Assembly (NCBI RefSeq): GCF_011075055.1
Contig: NC_058153.1
Location: 5,766,001-5,830,000 of the forward strand
Direction of reading: 5' to 3'
Source: Mangifera indica
Lineage: Eukaryota; Streptophyta; Magnoliopsida; Sapindales; Anacardiaceae
DNA length: 64,000 nucleotides
Under the pieces are notes generated by a model, which made no database searches, had not been told where the DNA came from, and worked only from the letters and a program-made list of their open reading frames with translations. Made by a program: the position numbers and the translations under genes. Shown in pieces: positions 44,137 through 56,050 of the stretch (position 1 is the first letter of the stretch; each line of letters starts with the position of its first letter).

Positions 44137-47100
44137 TCAATGTGTAATAGATATATCTCTTAGAATAGATTTAGTTGAAGAATCAACAACCATGTGATGC
44201 ATAAAAATATATCGTATGTTCACTTCCTTTTTAGAAATGATCTCTCTTATAAAATTGTATCTAATGTTGATATGTTTGGTTCCACTATAAAATTTAGGAT
44301 ATTTTGTAAAAACTATCTTAGCTTGATTATGATAATAGATAACTATAGCTCCATCAATATCGTCATATATATCCAAATTCATAAAAACTATTTTTAATCA
44401 AATAGTTTCTTACAAAATCATTGAACACGCTATAAACTTGGTCTCTATTGTGAATAAGACTATGCATGTTCGTTTCTTATTGCTCCAAGATATGAGACCC
44501 TCTTGGAGTAAGAATGCATAACCAAAAGTGAATTTGCGTTGGTCTAAATCACCTATCTAATTAGCATCTGAATAGCCAACTAAACACAAGTATGATCTTT
44601 GATAACATTAATAATAATCCACTATAGCTTTTAGATATCTCGATATCATCTTCATAACCTTCTAGTGTTATTTTCCAGGATTCGATTGGTATCGACTAAT
44701 TAACCTGACAATAAAACAAATATATGGGCATGTATATATCATAACATATATAAGACTTCTAATAGCAATTGAATAGGGTATCTTCAACATTTTTCTTCTC
44801 TCATCTTAGTCTTGGGGCACATCTCTTGGCTCAATAATTTGCTTTTTTAACACATGAATATCAATGGGTTTGCAGTTTGTTATATTGAATTGTTCTAGAA
44901 TCTTTCAAATGTAATGTTCTTGTGACAAAGCTGAAAGTTTCTTTAAACGATCACTCTTGATTTTAATTCCTAATATGTAATATGCTTCACCCCTATCCTT
45001 ATTGTCAAAATTCATAGATAACCAACCTTTAGTGGTCATCATATACTTCAAATCGTTTCCTATTATTAACACATCATCTACGTATAGAGATAGAATTGAA
45101 AATTTGTCATTAAAGTTTTTCACATAAACACAGTGGTCTTGTTCAATCATTTTAAAATCATGAGACATTATATCTTTATGAAATTTTAAGTACCAAGATC
45201 TGGATGATTGTTTTAGGTCGTATATTGACTTTGAAACTTGCACACTTTGTGCTTTTGACCCTTAACAATGGAACTTACAAGTTGTTTCATGTAGATTTCT
45301 TCACCAAACTTTCCATTAAGGAAAACTATATTGACATCCATCTAATGCAACTTTAAATCAAAATGTGCCACTATAGCTAAAATTAAACAAATTGAAGTAA
45401 ATCTTACAACTGGCAAAAAAAGTTTCATCACAATCTATACCTTCTTGTTGAGTATAGTCTTTCACCACAAGGTGCGCTTTGTATCTATCATTAAGTCATC
45501 TATCTTACATTTAATTGTGAGAATCCACTTGTTCCCAATGGGTTTTTGACTCGGAGGTAAGTTAACCAAACTCTAGACTTGGTTTATTATCATGGATTTC
45601 ATTTTTTCTTCCAATGTTTCTTGTCATTTTTTTCTTATCAAGGGATGATAAAGCTTCTTTTATGTTTTTAGGTTCTTCATCATTTTTAAGAGTGGTAATG
45701 AAAACTTCATTTTTAATCTCAAAATGTAGTTTAGGTACCTTTGGATAACCAATTTTACGCAATTAGAGATCATTGCTTCTACTATCTAAAACAGATTGAA
45801 GCTTAATCTCATTACTCTTACTTAGTTAAGAAGGATAAGACAATTTCTCATTGCGTTCACTATCTAAAAAAGGTAAAGGTACTACTTCTTGAGACTTATC
45901 TAATGGTTGATGAGATGTATCTATTTCCCATTTTTCTTTTATCTTATATAGATGAAAGTTTTATCGATATTACCCCTATTAAGAAAAACATCCTTTTATG
46001 AATGTAGCGTCTCTTGATTCAAATTCAGTTAATATTCTATCATAATCTTCCCTAATGAACACATACCATTTAGAGTGTTGAGAATATCCTATAAAGATAC
46101 ATATATATCCTTTTGGTCCAAATTTTCCAAAGACTTATGGGAAGAGTCATGGATAAATGTAATAGAACCCTAAGGTCACAACTGATTTAAATTAGGTTTT
46201 CTACTTGTTCATGACTTATAGAGAGTGAAAGCAAAGTAACTTAGAAGGCACTCGATTAGGTATTTAGGCAGTAGTTAACAATGTATCACCCAAAAAATGT
46301 ATTGAAAGATTTGTCTGCACCATCGTTGACTTACCATTTCTAATAGAGTTCTATTTCTCTTTTTTTTTACACCATTTTATTGCAAAATTCTTGGAATTAT
46401 TAGTTACCTCACTATTTCTTTTTTATTACATAGTTCCTTGAACTCTACAGACAAATATCTACAACGTCAATTAGTTCTTAAAGCTTTTATTTTTTTGTCT
46501 AATTGAGTCTCAACCTTATTTATATAATGTCTAAAGCAATAAATGACTTTAGGCTTGTGGGAGATCAAGTAGACATGATCGAATTGAGTGTAGTCATTTA
46601 TAAAAGTAATGAAGTATGAGACATCATGCCTTGTTATAACATTCATAGGATCACAGATGTCTGAATGTATAAGTTGTAAAGGAAATTCAACTCTTACAAC
46701 TTTGTCAAATGATTTTTTAGTAGTTTTTTCAACTGAGCAATACTCACATCTAAGCAGTTCAAGTTTTATGAAAGTTCCTAATAAACCTTTATAAGATCTA
46801 TTTGTTCGATCTTGGTCAATCTGTCCTAATCTAGTATGTCATGTATTTGTATCTATATTCATACTACTAAAAGTAGCAAATAAAGAAAAGCTAACATTAT
46901 CATTTTAATAAAAGGTGTCCAACACCATAAAACCATTCAACAAATAACCAAATCCACAAAAATCAATACCATTGTAAATTTTTCAACAAAGTTCCAAGAT
47001 AAATCCAAATTATATCTTGGATTAAGAAGTACAAGCACAAAGACCAAATTTCATTGAATATCTGGAGCTATAAAACTTCATATAGGTATAGGGTTCGACT

Positions 47101-47480
47101 ATCTTGCAAAACTAATTTGCAAGTGTGTATCTCTTTTACTGCAACTTTTATATTGTTGTCTACATAAAACCATCTCGTCTCATTTGGAATTCGACAAAAT
47201 TCGACAAAAACTCCACTATCATGAGCTACATGGTTTGTGTTTCTTGAGTTTATAGTCTACATAAGATGAGACTTAGTTAATATCATAGTATTAAAAACAA
47301 AAGTTTCAAAACTTAAGGTAGAATGAGACAATACTTTTTTTCAGCTCCATCACAGGTGAAATGACCCTTATTGCCACAATTGTAACAAGTTATTTTAGTT
47401 TTGTCTCTCTTTTCAGCATGTTTATCTTTTTTTCCATTGTAATTGTTTGTTTTTCTTCTTAAAGGCTTTTACAATCTTCT
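44137..47480 (-). pseudogene. Decayed Ty1/copia polyprotein gene
   Basis: Read on the minus strand from right to left: a CCHC zinc knuckle (CYNCGNKGHF, about 47395-47355); integrase pieces (46900-46300, 'LIHSDICDPMNV' and 'YFITFINDYTQFDHVYL'); reverse transcriptase (45243-44905, 'SIYDLKQSSRSWYLKFHKDI' and 'LYVDDVLIIGND', whose YVDD is the catalytic motif); and the RNase H end (44382-44137, 'HNQAKIVFTKYPKFYSGTKH'). The order knuckle-integrase-RT-RNase H is copia, not gypsy. Frameshifts and stops break every domain. The 5' end is cut off where duplication copy B begins. Confidence 0.85.
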
Positions 47481-47590
47481 TCTCTTTCTTGGGTTTATCC
47501 ATAGATTAGCACGGATGTAATAAAGGCTGTTACAAGGACAAAATAACAAAATTATTCCCCGTGCTCCAACTTTAAAATTTAAGAGCTCAC

Positions 47591-47981
47591 CACTTGAGAT
47601 GTCTCTGGCAGTTTGCCAAGCTGGTGAGCATGTGGCTCTTCATCATTCACCTTATCCAGCATGATGTACTCAATAAATATTTTTTGCTGACTGAAAGTTT
47701 AAGATTAAAAAATGAGTTAAAATCTGAAATATTTCGCAAAAAGAGAGGGGGAGAGTCACACAGAGAGAATTGCAAATTAATTTTCAAGAAACATTTGTGA
47801 ATCAATTGTTACCTATTCTTTTGATATGCATGAAGTGCATTCATAAGTTTTTCCAGAGGAAAAGCTTGAGCTGCAGGCATTATCTGGCAAAAAACTCTTG
47901 AACTGGTGCATGAAGGGATACAGCTAAATTCAAACCTGGTAGACCACTATGAAGCTTATTGATAGCATGAACAATGCCAAC
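47591..47981 (-). pseudogene. RlmN-like methyltransferase fragment, copy B
   Basis: Same two exons as copy A with the same splice sites, reading 'VGIVHAINKLHSGLPGLNLA' and 'IEYIMLDKVNDEEPHAHQLG'. The 1-base frameshift after VSLHAPVQE is identical to copy A ('ctggcaaaaaactcttgaac' on the plus strand), so it predates the duplication. The radical-SAM cluster portion is missing. Confidence 0.82.
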
Positions 47982-48059
47982 CTACACAAAGATTAGATGC
48001 AATTGGCAGGCTTGTAAGTCAGGAGTCTCCTGCATTCATAAGCCAGTACGCCATTTTAA

Positions 48060-49690
48060 CATAATCAATGTAATATTTCTTAGAGATATGCTTTGACAGT
48101 AGCTCCAGCCAATTACTCCTAGCAACAGACAGTGACGGAATGATGTCCTCCTCTAATGAACTCGACAAACATTCTCTAACACTAGCCTCAAATAAATACG
48201 ACCTTAAAAACTAATCACTTGACGTTAATGTACACATACAAATTAAGCATTACATAATTAACTAAATTAATCTAGATAGTAATATTAATGAATATGGAGC
48301 GATCAATGCAAGTAACAATCTAGTGAAATGATCACATATAATTAAACATTATGATCACATAGGATTCAAGTCAAAGATTGTGTTGTTAATAACAATGGAA
48401 AAAAAAAAACAAAAAGCTATAGACAAAATTCACCTCATCATATAAGCCACAATAAATGGAACACTAAGCCGAAAACATGCAGAGAAAGGCAACTTACAAA
48501 AACAGACACACTTCAAAAAAAATGTTATAGACACTGAAGAACTCAAGGCCGGGAGAAGCCAACCCAGCAGCCACAAACCATTCCCTTCCAAGCAAAAACA
48601 CAATGAGGAACTACAACAGGAGAAGCAGCAACACTCAAGCGAAAAAAAAAAAAAACTCTGGTTTTTATCACCTAATTTGAGGAAGTTTGAGATGTAAACA
48701 CTCCAGTTCTTTTCATTATACTTATTTTTCAATCCAGGCGAGGAGAAGCAACGCCACTCAAGCAAAATAATTTCTATTGACAATAACGAAATAAGTTTTA
48801 TATAAATTGAAAAATTTTAAATCATGAAAAGTCAAAGACAAACACAGGACAGGAGAGACGCCGGAGAGAAGACGAGTTCCTGTCTACCATCATCAATGCT
48901 ATGATGAGAACAAACAGTTTGATGCACTAATGATTCGGAGACGAGTTCTAGAGAGTTCGCCGATATGTTGAGTGCCGGAGAGGAAACGACTTTCGACGGT
49001 GGACTCATCAGCAGAGGAAGCCAACATTTGAAGAGTTCTGTAGGTCAGGCATTTTGATTGGAAAATGTCAGTTAAAAAAAGATGGGAATGTAGTAAGCTG
49101 TTGAAACGGACAACTTTTCTATTTATTCCTGAAATCAGCTCGAAAAGTTTGAGTATTAAATTTTATTTTTTATTAAATATTATTTAATTTTGATAAAAAT
49201 ATTTGGATCGGTTTTATAGTTTGGATTTTTTTTTTTTTAAAGTTGATTTAAACCAAATTGATTCAGTCTCATAAGCCAATTCGGTTTTGTTTGACTAAGC
49301 TCAATTTGTTTAGTTTAAATTTAAGTCAAATTCAAATAAGAAGTTTTTGAAACTGATTCAAATTTAGCTATGAGATATTCAAATCATTATTAGAGTTCAA
49401 TTCAAATTTATAATTTAGATTCATAGCTCGAGTTAAACTATAATTTATTACTCAAATTTGTGATTTGAATTTATGGCTTGGATTCTTCGAGTTTGTAGCT
49501 TGTTTACAAAAAGATAAGGTCTTCTTCTGTATCTCTTGTTTAAGTAATACTATGTCTGCAAAATCCATTATTCAAAGTTGAAATTGAAAGGAGATCAAAA
49601 TCCATCATTCAAAGTTTAACTAGATAGATAATCATAACTAGAAAGATCATAAACAAGAAACTAAGAGCATAAATAACATACATCACAACA
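48060..49690. other. Spacer between RlmN-like fragment and receptor copy B
   Basis: Counterpart of 25790-28366 in copy A, without the 892-bp TIR element. It contains the unidentified coding-like exon near 48060-48190, low-complexity pyrimidine tracts (48500-48660) and AT-rich sequence with 'aaactcaatttg' phrases. The empty insertion site TTTATAATT lies at 49407-49415. No intact gene. Confidence 0.5.
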
Positions 49691-52527
49691 CCATTTATTT
49701 AGGTGCCTCCTACATCTTGCTGAAACTGCAATTTGATCTTCTTGAGTTTTGCTAAGGCATCTTTCATATTGATCCTCTGTTCAGGTGATTCCATGGAACA
49801 CTTTAAAGCCAAATTCATGATGCTTGACAAGCAATTCACTTTCGCTGCAAAACCATTATCTTCTCTTAACAAATTAGCATCCACAACTTCAGTAATTACA
49901 TCAGGCAGTGATGCCTCCACCAAGTTCTTTAAGCTTATTTCTCCAGCAAACATCTCATCTGTGGGCTTTTTTCTTGTGAAAGTTTCCAACAACAAAATCC
50001 CAAAACTGTAGACATCTCCTCTTGTGGACACAATCCCCGTTGATCCATACTCTGCAAATTTACATTATATTCATCATTAAAAATAAATAATATTCTAACT
50101 GAGATTTAGAATTGAAACTTTACCTGGTGCCATATACCCCATAGTAGCTAGTGTAAAGGTTTGTGTCTTCGAATCTCCTTCATCTAAGAGCTTGGCAATG
50201 TCGAAATCACTCACATGAGCAGTCATATCTTCATCTAATAAGATATTCTGAGGCTTCAAATCACAATGGATGACTGGTGTTGAATAATCATGATGGAGAT
50301 ATTCAAGAGCCGATGCAACATCTATCATTATGTTCAGCCTTTGTAGCATATCTAGGAAATAGTCGTGAGAATACAACCACTTCTCAAGACTACCATTGGG
50401 CATGAATTCGAGTATCAAGGCCTTAAAATCGATGTTACAACAGCTACTAAAGACTTTTATGAGATTTCGATGACGAATGTTGCGCAATACTTCACATTCA
50501 GAATCAAAGCTTCTAAGTACTCTCTCTACTTGCAAAGTAAAAACCTTTATTGCAACAATAGTTCCATCTGAAAGTGTCCCTTTGAATACTGAACCAAAGC
50601 TACCAATACCAAGCAAGTTGCACTCACTAAAATCATCAGTGGCTTGTTGAATTTCTAGATATGATGTTCTTCTCCATGTTGCTAAAGGTAATGAATCGAC
50701 TTGATCAACTGAAAAATGTTTTTTCCCATAATAACACCTTACGAAGACAAATGTTACAATTACTACCATTAAAACTGGTAGGACTGAAGACAAAATGTAT
50801 TTCATTACCAGTGTTTTTGGTCGTTTGATGGTGTTAACATTGCAAAGAGGAACCCCTTGCCTTGGCAAACCACACAATGCGTGATTTAACAAAAAGGATT
50901 GAGCAGAAAATGTTTTGAAAGGACCTTTATTAGGAATTTGCCCTTGTAAATTATTTACAAAGACATTGAATTTCTTGAGATAGGTGAGAGCCTCTAATGA
51001 TTTAGGAATTTCTCCTGAAAGACTATTGTTAGAGAGATCCAAAAATAACAAGCTTATCAATGCCCCAAATGTGTTGGGGATGACACCTTCAAATCTATTG
51101 TCCGCCAAAGATAGAGTTTCAAGAGATTGAAGGTCCCCAAGGGTGGTGGGAATATTCCCTGACAAGAGATTTTTTGACAAATCTAGACCTCTCAAGACCT
51201 TCAAACTCTGTATACTTGGAGATAAAAAACCACTTAATGAATTCGATGACAAGTTTACTTGCAAGATATACTGAAGAGTCCATAAGGATGGGGGTATACT
51301 AGAATTTAATTTGTTTGAGCCTAACTGCAGTTCTCTCAGAGAAGTCAAATTCGCCATGCATGTTGGTATTGGTCCAGAAAGCATATTATCATTCAATAGC
51401 AAAGAATTTAACATGTGTAATTGGCAAAGCTCATGAGGAATGAATCCCAAAAAATTATTTTTATCTAGCCACAGAGCTTGGAGATTCCACAAATTTCCCA
51501 TCGTTGTTGGAATAAATCCGTTCAAGTCATTTTCTGAAAGATCTAAAGTTATCAAGCTATGCAAGTTACCCATCTCATCAGGAATGTTGCCCTTGATCTT
51601 GCAACTACTTGCAACAAAACTCTCAAGAGTTGCAGATAAATTGCTGATTGAAAGTGGTATGACGCCATACAGTGGATTATTTTCCAAGAATAGATTCTTT
51701 AGTTTCCTGCAATTTGTCAAAGAAGACAGAAAGTTCCATTCTGCTGTAGGTGATTCAGTGGTGAAGTTATTGTACCCAAGGTTAAGCCATTTGAGGAATT
51801 TCAAGTTGCCAAATGTAGTTGGAACAGGCACAGAAAATAAGTTGTGGGAGAGATCTAGCCTAGCGAGCTTGGAAGCATTGGTAATGGAGGTGGGGATTGT
51901 TCCAGTAAGTTCATTTGAACCTATGAAAAGATGCTTTAAGTTGGGAACCCCCTGGCCAATGGTTGATGGTAGATAGCCTGAAAGGTTATTCACAGATAGA
52001 CTAATATTTATTATGGTTGAAATATTGAAGATCGAGGCCGGTATTACACCACTTAAGCTATTCAAACCTAGATATAGTTCTTGTAGATTTTGCAAATTGC
52101 CTATCTCCTCTGGAATTTCACCTGCCAAAATGGAAACGCTGAAACATATTTTTTAATAGAATATAAGAAATAAAAACATGTAAATATATTAAAATTTTAA
52201 ACATTGATAATGTGATCCCAGCAGGATAAAAATTTCCAAGGGGGTTATTTTTTCTTTTTCTTTTTTTAATTTTAAACGCTGGAGTTTCTTTTTTTTTTTT
52301 TTAATTTCTTAAACGCTCCAAAATATTTCATACCAGTTTCAAGGTGTTTAAGAAATCAAAATGTTTCAAACAAAAAGAGACTCACCCCAAGGTGTGTTTA
52401 TATACTTCCTAGGCAAACAGTAATGCGTAAAACCGAAATGAAGACGAGGCAATATAATACACATGCTATGCAATCAGGTTCTTATGTCAAACAAATCAAA
52501 GTGTGCACATACAATATAATATTAAAA

Positions 52528-52676
52528 TCAATAAAACTATATTTACACATTTTTGAGTATGTAATTAATTATATGTGATTGAGTAATTTTGAATGAAGGA
52601 TGAAATAATACATAATCACATAATAAAATATTATCTACATATCCAATTATATATGCAAAAGTGTATGTGTATAATA
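52528..52676. repeat. Hairpin MITE in intron 3 of receptor copy B
   Basis: Counterpart of the copy at 31190-31345, with arms 'aaaactatatttacacattt' and '…tgcaaaagtgtatgtgtata'. More decayed in the centre. Confidence 0.5.
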
Positions 52677-53363
52677 TTTCTCTATTAAAATCACAAGTCT
52701 TAAGAAGTGTAAATACCTGTTAACTCGTTATCCCTGAGATATAACGAATTGAGAGAAGTACAATTCTTGATATTCTTAGGAATATTGCCGCTTATCGCAT
52801 TGCGTTCAAGACTAATCTTCTCAAGTGATGGAATGTGTTTGCAGATATCAGCTGGGAGACTGCCGAATAGGCCACTGCTATCAAGATAAAATACTCCAAA
52901 GAAGAAATGTTTAAGATGCTTGACGGGAAGAGACCAACTGTAAATTGAAAATCCAACCAAAATAGACTTACAACAAAGCTTAGTTCACTAATTTATCATG
53001 AAATTTTGACCACTAATAGGTGCCTATATGATATGTAATTTTGAACATCTTTTTGAGATACAGCGAAAACTTGTACTGCTGACTGTTTTAAGAGTGTGAG
53101 AGGGTAACTCTGCTATTAATGCTCCCAATTATTCGCAATGTTGGGTTGGGACTCATGTTTTAAGTTTAGGCCCGTTAGTGGTTGGATGTAGTGACCCAAA
53201 TTCTACAATAAGTGTATTGGGAATAGATTGGGCGTTCTAGTATAATAACACTTGTTCTTATTTGAAGCACAGGCATTACACTTGAAACTCCGAATCATAG
53301 CAGAATATTGAACGACCAAAGGAATTGTATCGTTCCCTTCTGAACCACTAGGACTTAAAGTAG

Positions 53364-53945
53364 TATAACAGGCATTCCATCAAATGAAGAGGTCATTTCA
53401 TTGGGGGTATAAATTCATTATGTTCGTGGGTTTTACCTAGATTTTTGGAGGCTAAGGAAAAGGCTATGGCTTTAAGTTTTCTACACTTAATATTAGAAAG
53501 AATTTTTTTTTATGTCTCTTGTTCTCCTTATATAAAACTTCAATGTTTGTGACTTCTCTATTCTCTACCTGTCTTTTTTTTTCTTTCACGTTTTAGGTTT
53601 TCCACATAAATTCTTATGCTCTTTTGCTCTTGCATTAATTGTTTCATGTTGCATTAAATATTTGATTTTTGGGTTTCGCATAAGAAGTGATACCAAAGCA
53701 TTGGATCTAATGTTGTCTACTTCAGCATTAATCCTTAAGGCTGAAATTGTAATGTTTGATGGTACAAGTTTTGCCATCTAGCAAGTCAAAATGATGATAG
53801 TCTTGACCAAGGTAAGTACCAAGAAGAGACTGCGTGTGAAAGTAAAGCAACCTCAAATTATAGACGGTGATGATCGAATGGGGTGATATGGATGAGAAAG
53901 CCCTTTCATCGATCCAATTGAATTTAAGCACCAACATACTCTGAA
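53364..53945. mobile_element. Insert or replacement in intron 2 of receptor copy B, unidentified
   Basis: Copies A and B match up to 'ggacttaaagtagt', then differ, and match again from about 53950. On the minus strand the insert reads 'MAKLVPSNITISALRINAEV' and 'DNIRSNALVSLLMRNPKIKY' (53777-53586), and contains 'tttggtatcac', slightly like a retrotransposon primer-binding site. It is probably retrotransposon-derived, but no family was recognised. Confidence 0.4.
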
Positions 53946-54085
53946 TTATATGTATACCAAAAGTATGTATGCATAGTATTGCTCCTTATTATAAATCTAT
54001 TTTTTTTAGATTAATTAACTCAATTAATTTATCATTGATGTATAAAGAAAGAATGGAACTTGATATGGTCAATCTAAATGAAGAG

Positions 54086-54246
54086 CAATATTATGTGTAT
54101 ATACTTTTGAATACATAATTAGGTATACAAATAATGTGTTATCATATAATGAGGTATTACTTTATCTTTGATTTAAAATCACTTAATCACATGATGACAT
54201 ATAATTTCTACACCTAACTGTACACTCAAAAATATGTATAGTTTTA
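54086..54246. repeat. Hairpin MITE in intron 2 of receptor copy B
   Basis: Counterpart of 32388-32548: 'tatgtgtatatacttttgaa' on the left and 'actcaaaaatatgtatag' on the right, with an inner 'ttatcatataatgagg'. Confidence 0.55.
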
Positions 54247-55582
54247 TTTCTAAAAATATATTGAATTTTGGAAGGAATTATACCAGCTAAATGATTGAAA
54301 CCAAGAGTTAAATACCGTAGATTCTTCAACTTGCCAATACCTTGTGGAATGTCACCTGCTAGAGGACAAAAATTTGCCAAAACATACGGTTATTAGAGAT
54401 TAAATAAAAGGAACATGGGGATTACATTTTATAGCCTTATTGACAGCCAAATTATGCCCGGATGAGATCATATCTAATCACATAATAAATACTATCTATA
54501 CAGTTTTATTGACCATGAATACACATGCCAGCTAAAAGTAAATTATGCTAAAAAAAATCTGGTGCAATCATACCTTCTAAGTTGTTCTCCTCAAGAGTCA
54601 AAATTGTAATCTTACTCGAATTTCCAATATTTCGTGGTATGAGCCCAGTGAATTTATTGTACGACACTGAATAAACATTAGCCTCACTGCAGTTGCCTAA
54701 ACTTCCTGGAATCTGGCCAGAAAATCCATTCAAAGATAGAGTTAGCCATTCAAGTTTTGGAAGACGATTACAGAGACCATCCGGCAGACTGCAAGACAAC
54801 AAATTGCCGGTTAAACGAAGCTCTTGCAGCGACGAACTGTTGTAGATGCTACTCCAAGGTATGGAGCCCGAGAGCAAGTTATATCCCATAAAGAAAATTT
54901 TCAGCCTGGTGAGCTTCGCAATCTCTGGTGAAATGCTTCCTTCGATATTATTGTTGCGTGCCCACAAGGCCTCTAGCGTAGTTACATTAAAGAGAACATC
55001 TGGGATGGTACCTGAGAAATTATTATATTGAAGTTTCAGGATTTGGAGTTTGGATAAGAGACCAATAAATCCTGGAATACCTCCACTTATTCTATTGTTA
55101 GCGACAGAAAAGATTCTAAGTCGGCGTAATTGTCCCAGTTCATTTGGCAGATGGCCGTGGAAATTGTTGTAACTAAGATCAAGTTTCACCAGGAATGAGA
55201 GATTGCCCAAGTGTGGAGAGATGGTGCCACCGAGATCCATGAGTGAAAGGTTCAAGGCTGTGACTCTTTCATGGCGAGCACCACAGGAAATACCAACCCA
55301 GCTGCAAATTGGATTAGAAATGGACCAGTTATATGCCAGTACACTGTAAGGATCGGAAGTGATATGTGCTTTGAATTGAAGAAGAGTAGATTGATCGGTT
55401 GTTAAATTTTTGGCAGTCATAGCCAAGGTAGCTATGAAACAGTAATGCAAAAACAAATAGACGCCCAAGATATTTCCCATTTAATTGTGAAGTAAGAGTA
55501 TGAAGTGGAACAAGAACTTATAACGAAGATAATTCAGCAATTTTGGATTACAATTTAGGTAATTTTCAAATAGAACCAAATC

Positions 55583-55600
55583 ATATATATATATATATAT
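55583..55600. repeat. (AT)n microsatellite
   Basis: Nine AT units at the position where copy A has (AC)n at 35887. Confidence 0.9.
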
Positions 55601-56050
55601 TTGACAAAATTTGTAAGTAAGCGATTTCTCGTTTTTATATTTATTTTATTATTTTCTTTATAGGTATATTTTATATAGATATTTCATATTTACTTTATAT
55701 ATTTATATTATATTGTAAAAAACTATAATCTAATTAATTTTATTAAATAATATATATTTTAAAATAAATAATTTTAAAAAATTTAAACTATAATTAAAAC
55801 TAGCTCGTTAACAATTTTTCTTCTTCTCAACAATTCTTCTTTTTCTTTGACAACTCTTATTCTTTTTCAATGATGATGTTTCTTCTTTAGCAATTTGAAC
55901 AAGCTAAGGTTAATATCGAATTGGTCATTTTGGATTCAAACTGAATTTGTGTTGACTCTAATTTAAGTTCAAGTTGAATCCATATAATCCCATATGTATA
56001 TACTTTGATTAGTAAGATGACGTACTTAAGATGAGCATACATAATATAAT

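Larger units (their letters stand above)
25223..47492. repeat. Tandem segmental duplication, copy A
   Basis: From 'tttatccatagattagca' (about 25218-25240) onward this block matches the block starting at about 47493 in the same orientation and order: RlmN-like exons, hypervariable spacer, LRR kinase gene, AT-rich upstream region, repeat array, then copia remains. Copy A additionally contains TIR elements at 27210-28101 and 36393-37579, about 2 kb upstream of the receptor (33846-35846) and a 1.5-kb block (40348-41874) that copy B lacks. The unit is about 22.3 kb. Confidence 0.88.
49699..55480 (-). pseudogene. LRR receptor-like kinase subfamily XII, copy B, frameshifted and with a broken DFG
   Basis: The five exons correspond one to one with copy A: 55480-54574, 54355-54284, 52937-52717, 52121-50124 and 50051-49699, with the same AG/GT borders. 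Exon 3 is 221 bp against 222 in copy A because an A-run (plus strand 52888-52891) is one base short. This shifts the frame and gives a stop at 52794-52792, truncating the product within the ectodomain. In the kinase exon the DFG motif is DFD (codon at 50202-50200, GGC to GAC). HCD, P-loop and lysine remain. The 2 kb upstream of copy A's start has no counterpart here. Exon 4 is still fully open, so decay is recent. Residue differences from copy A are concentrated in the first LRRs of exon 4. A truncated soluble ectodomain product cannot be excluded. Confidence 0.9.
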
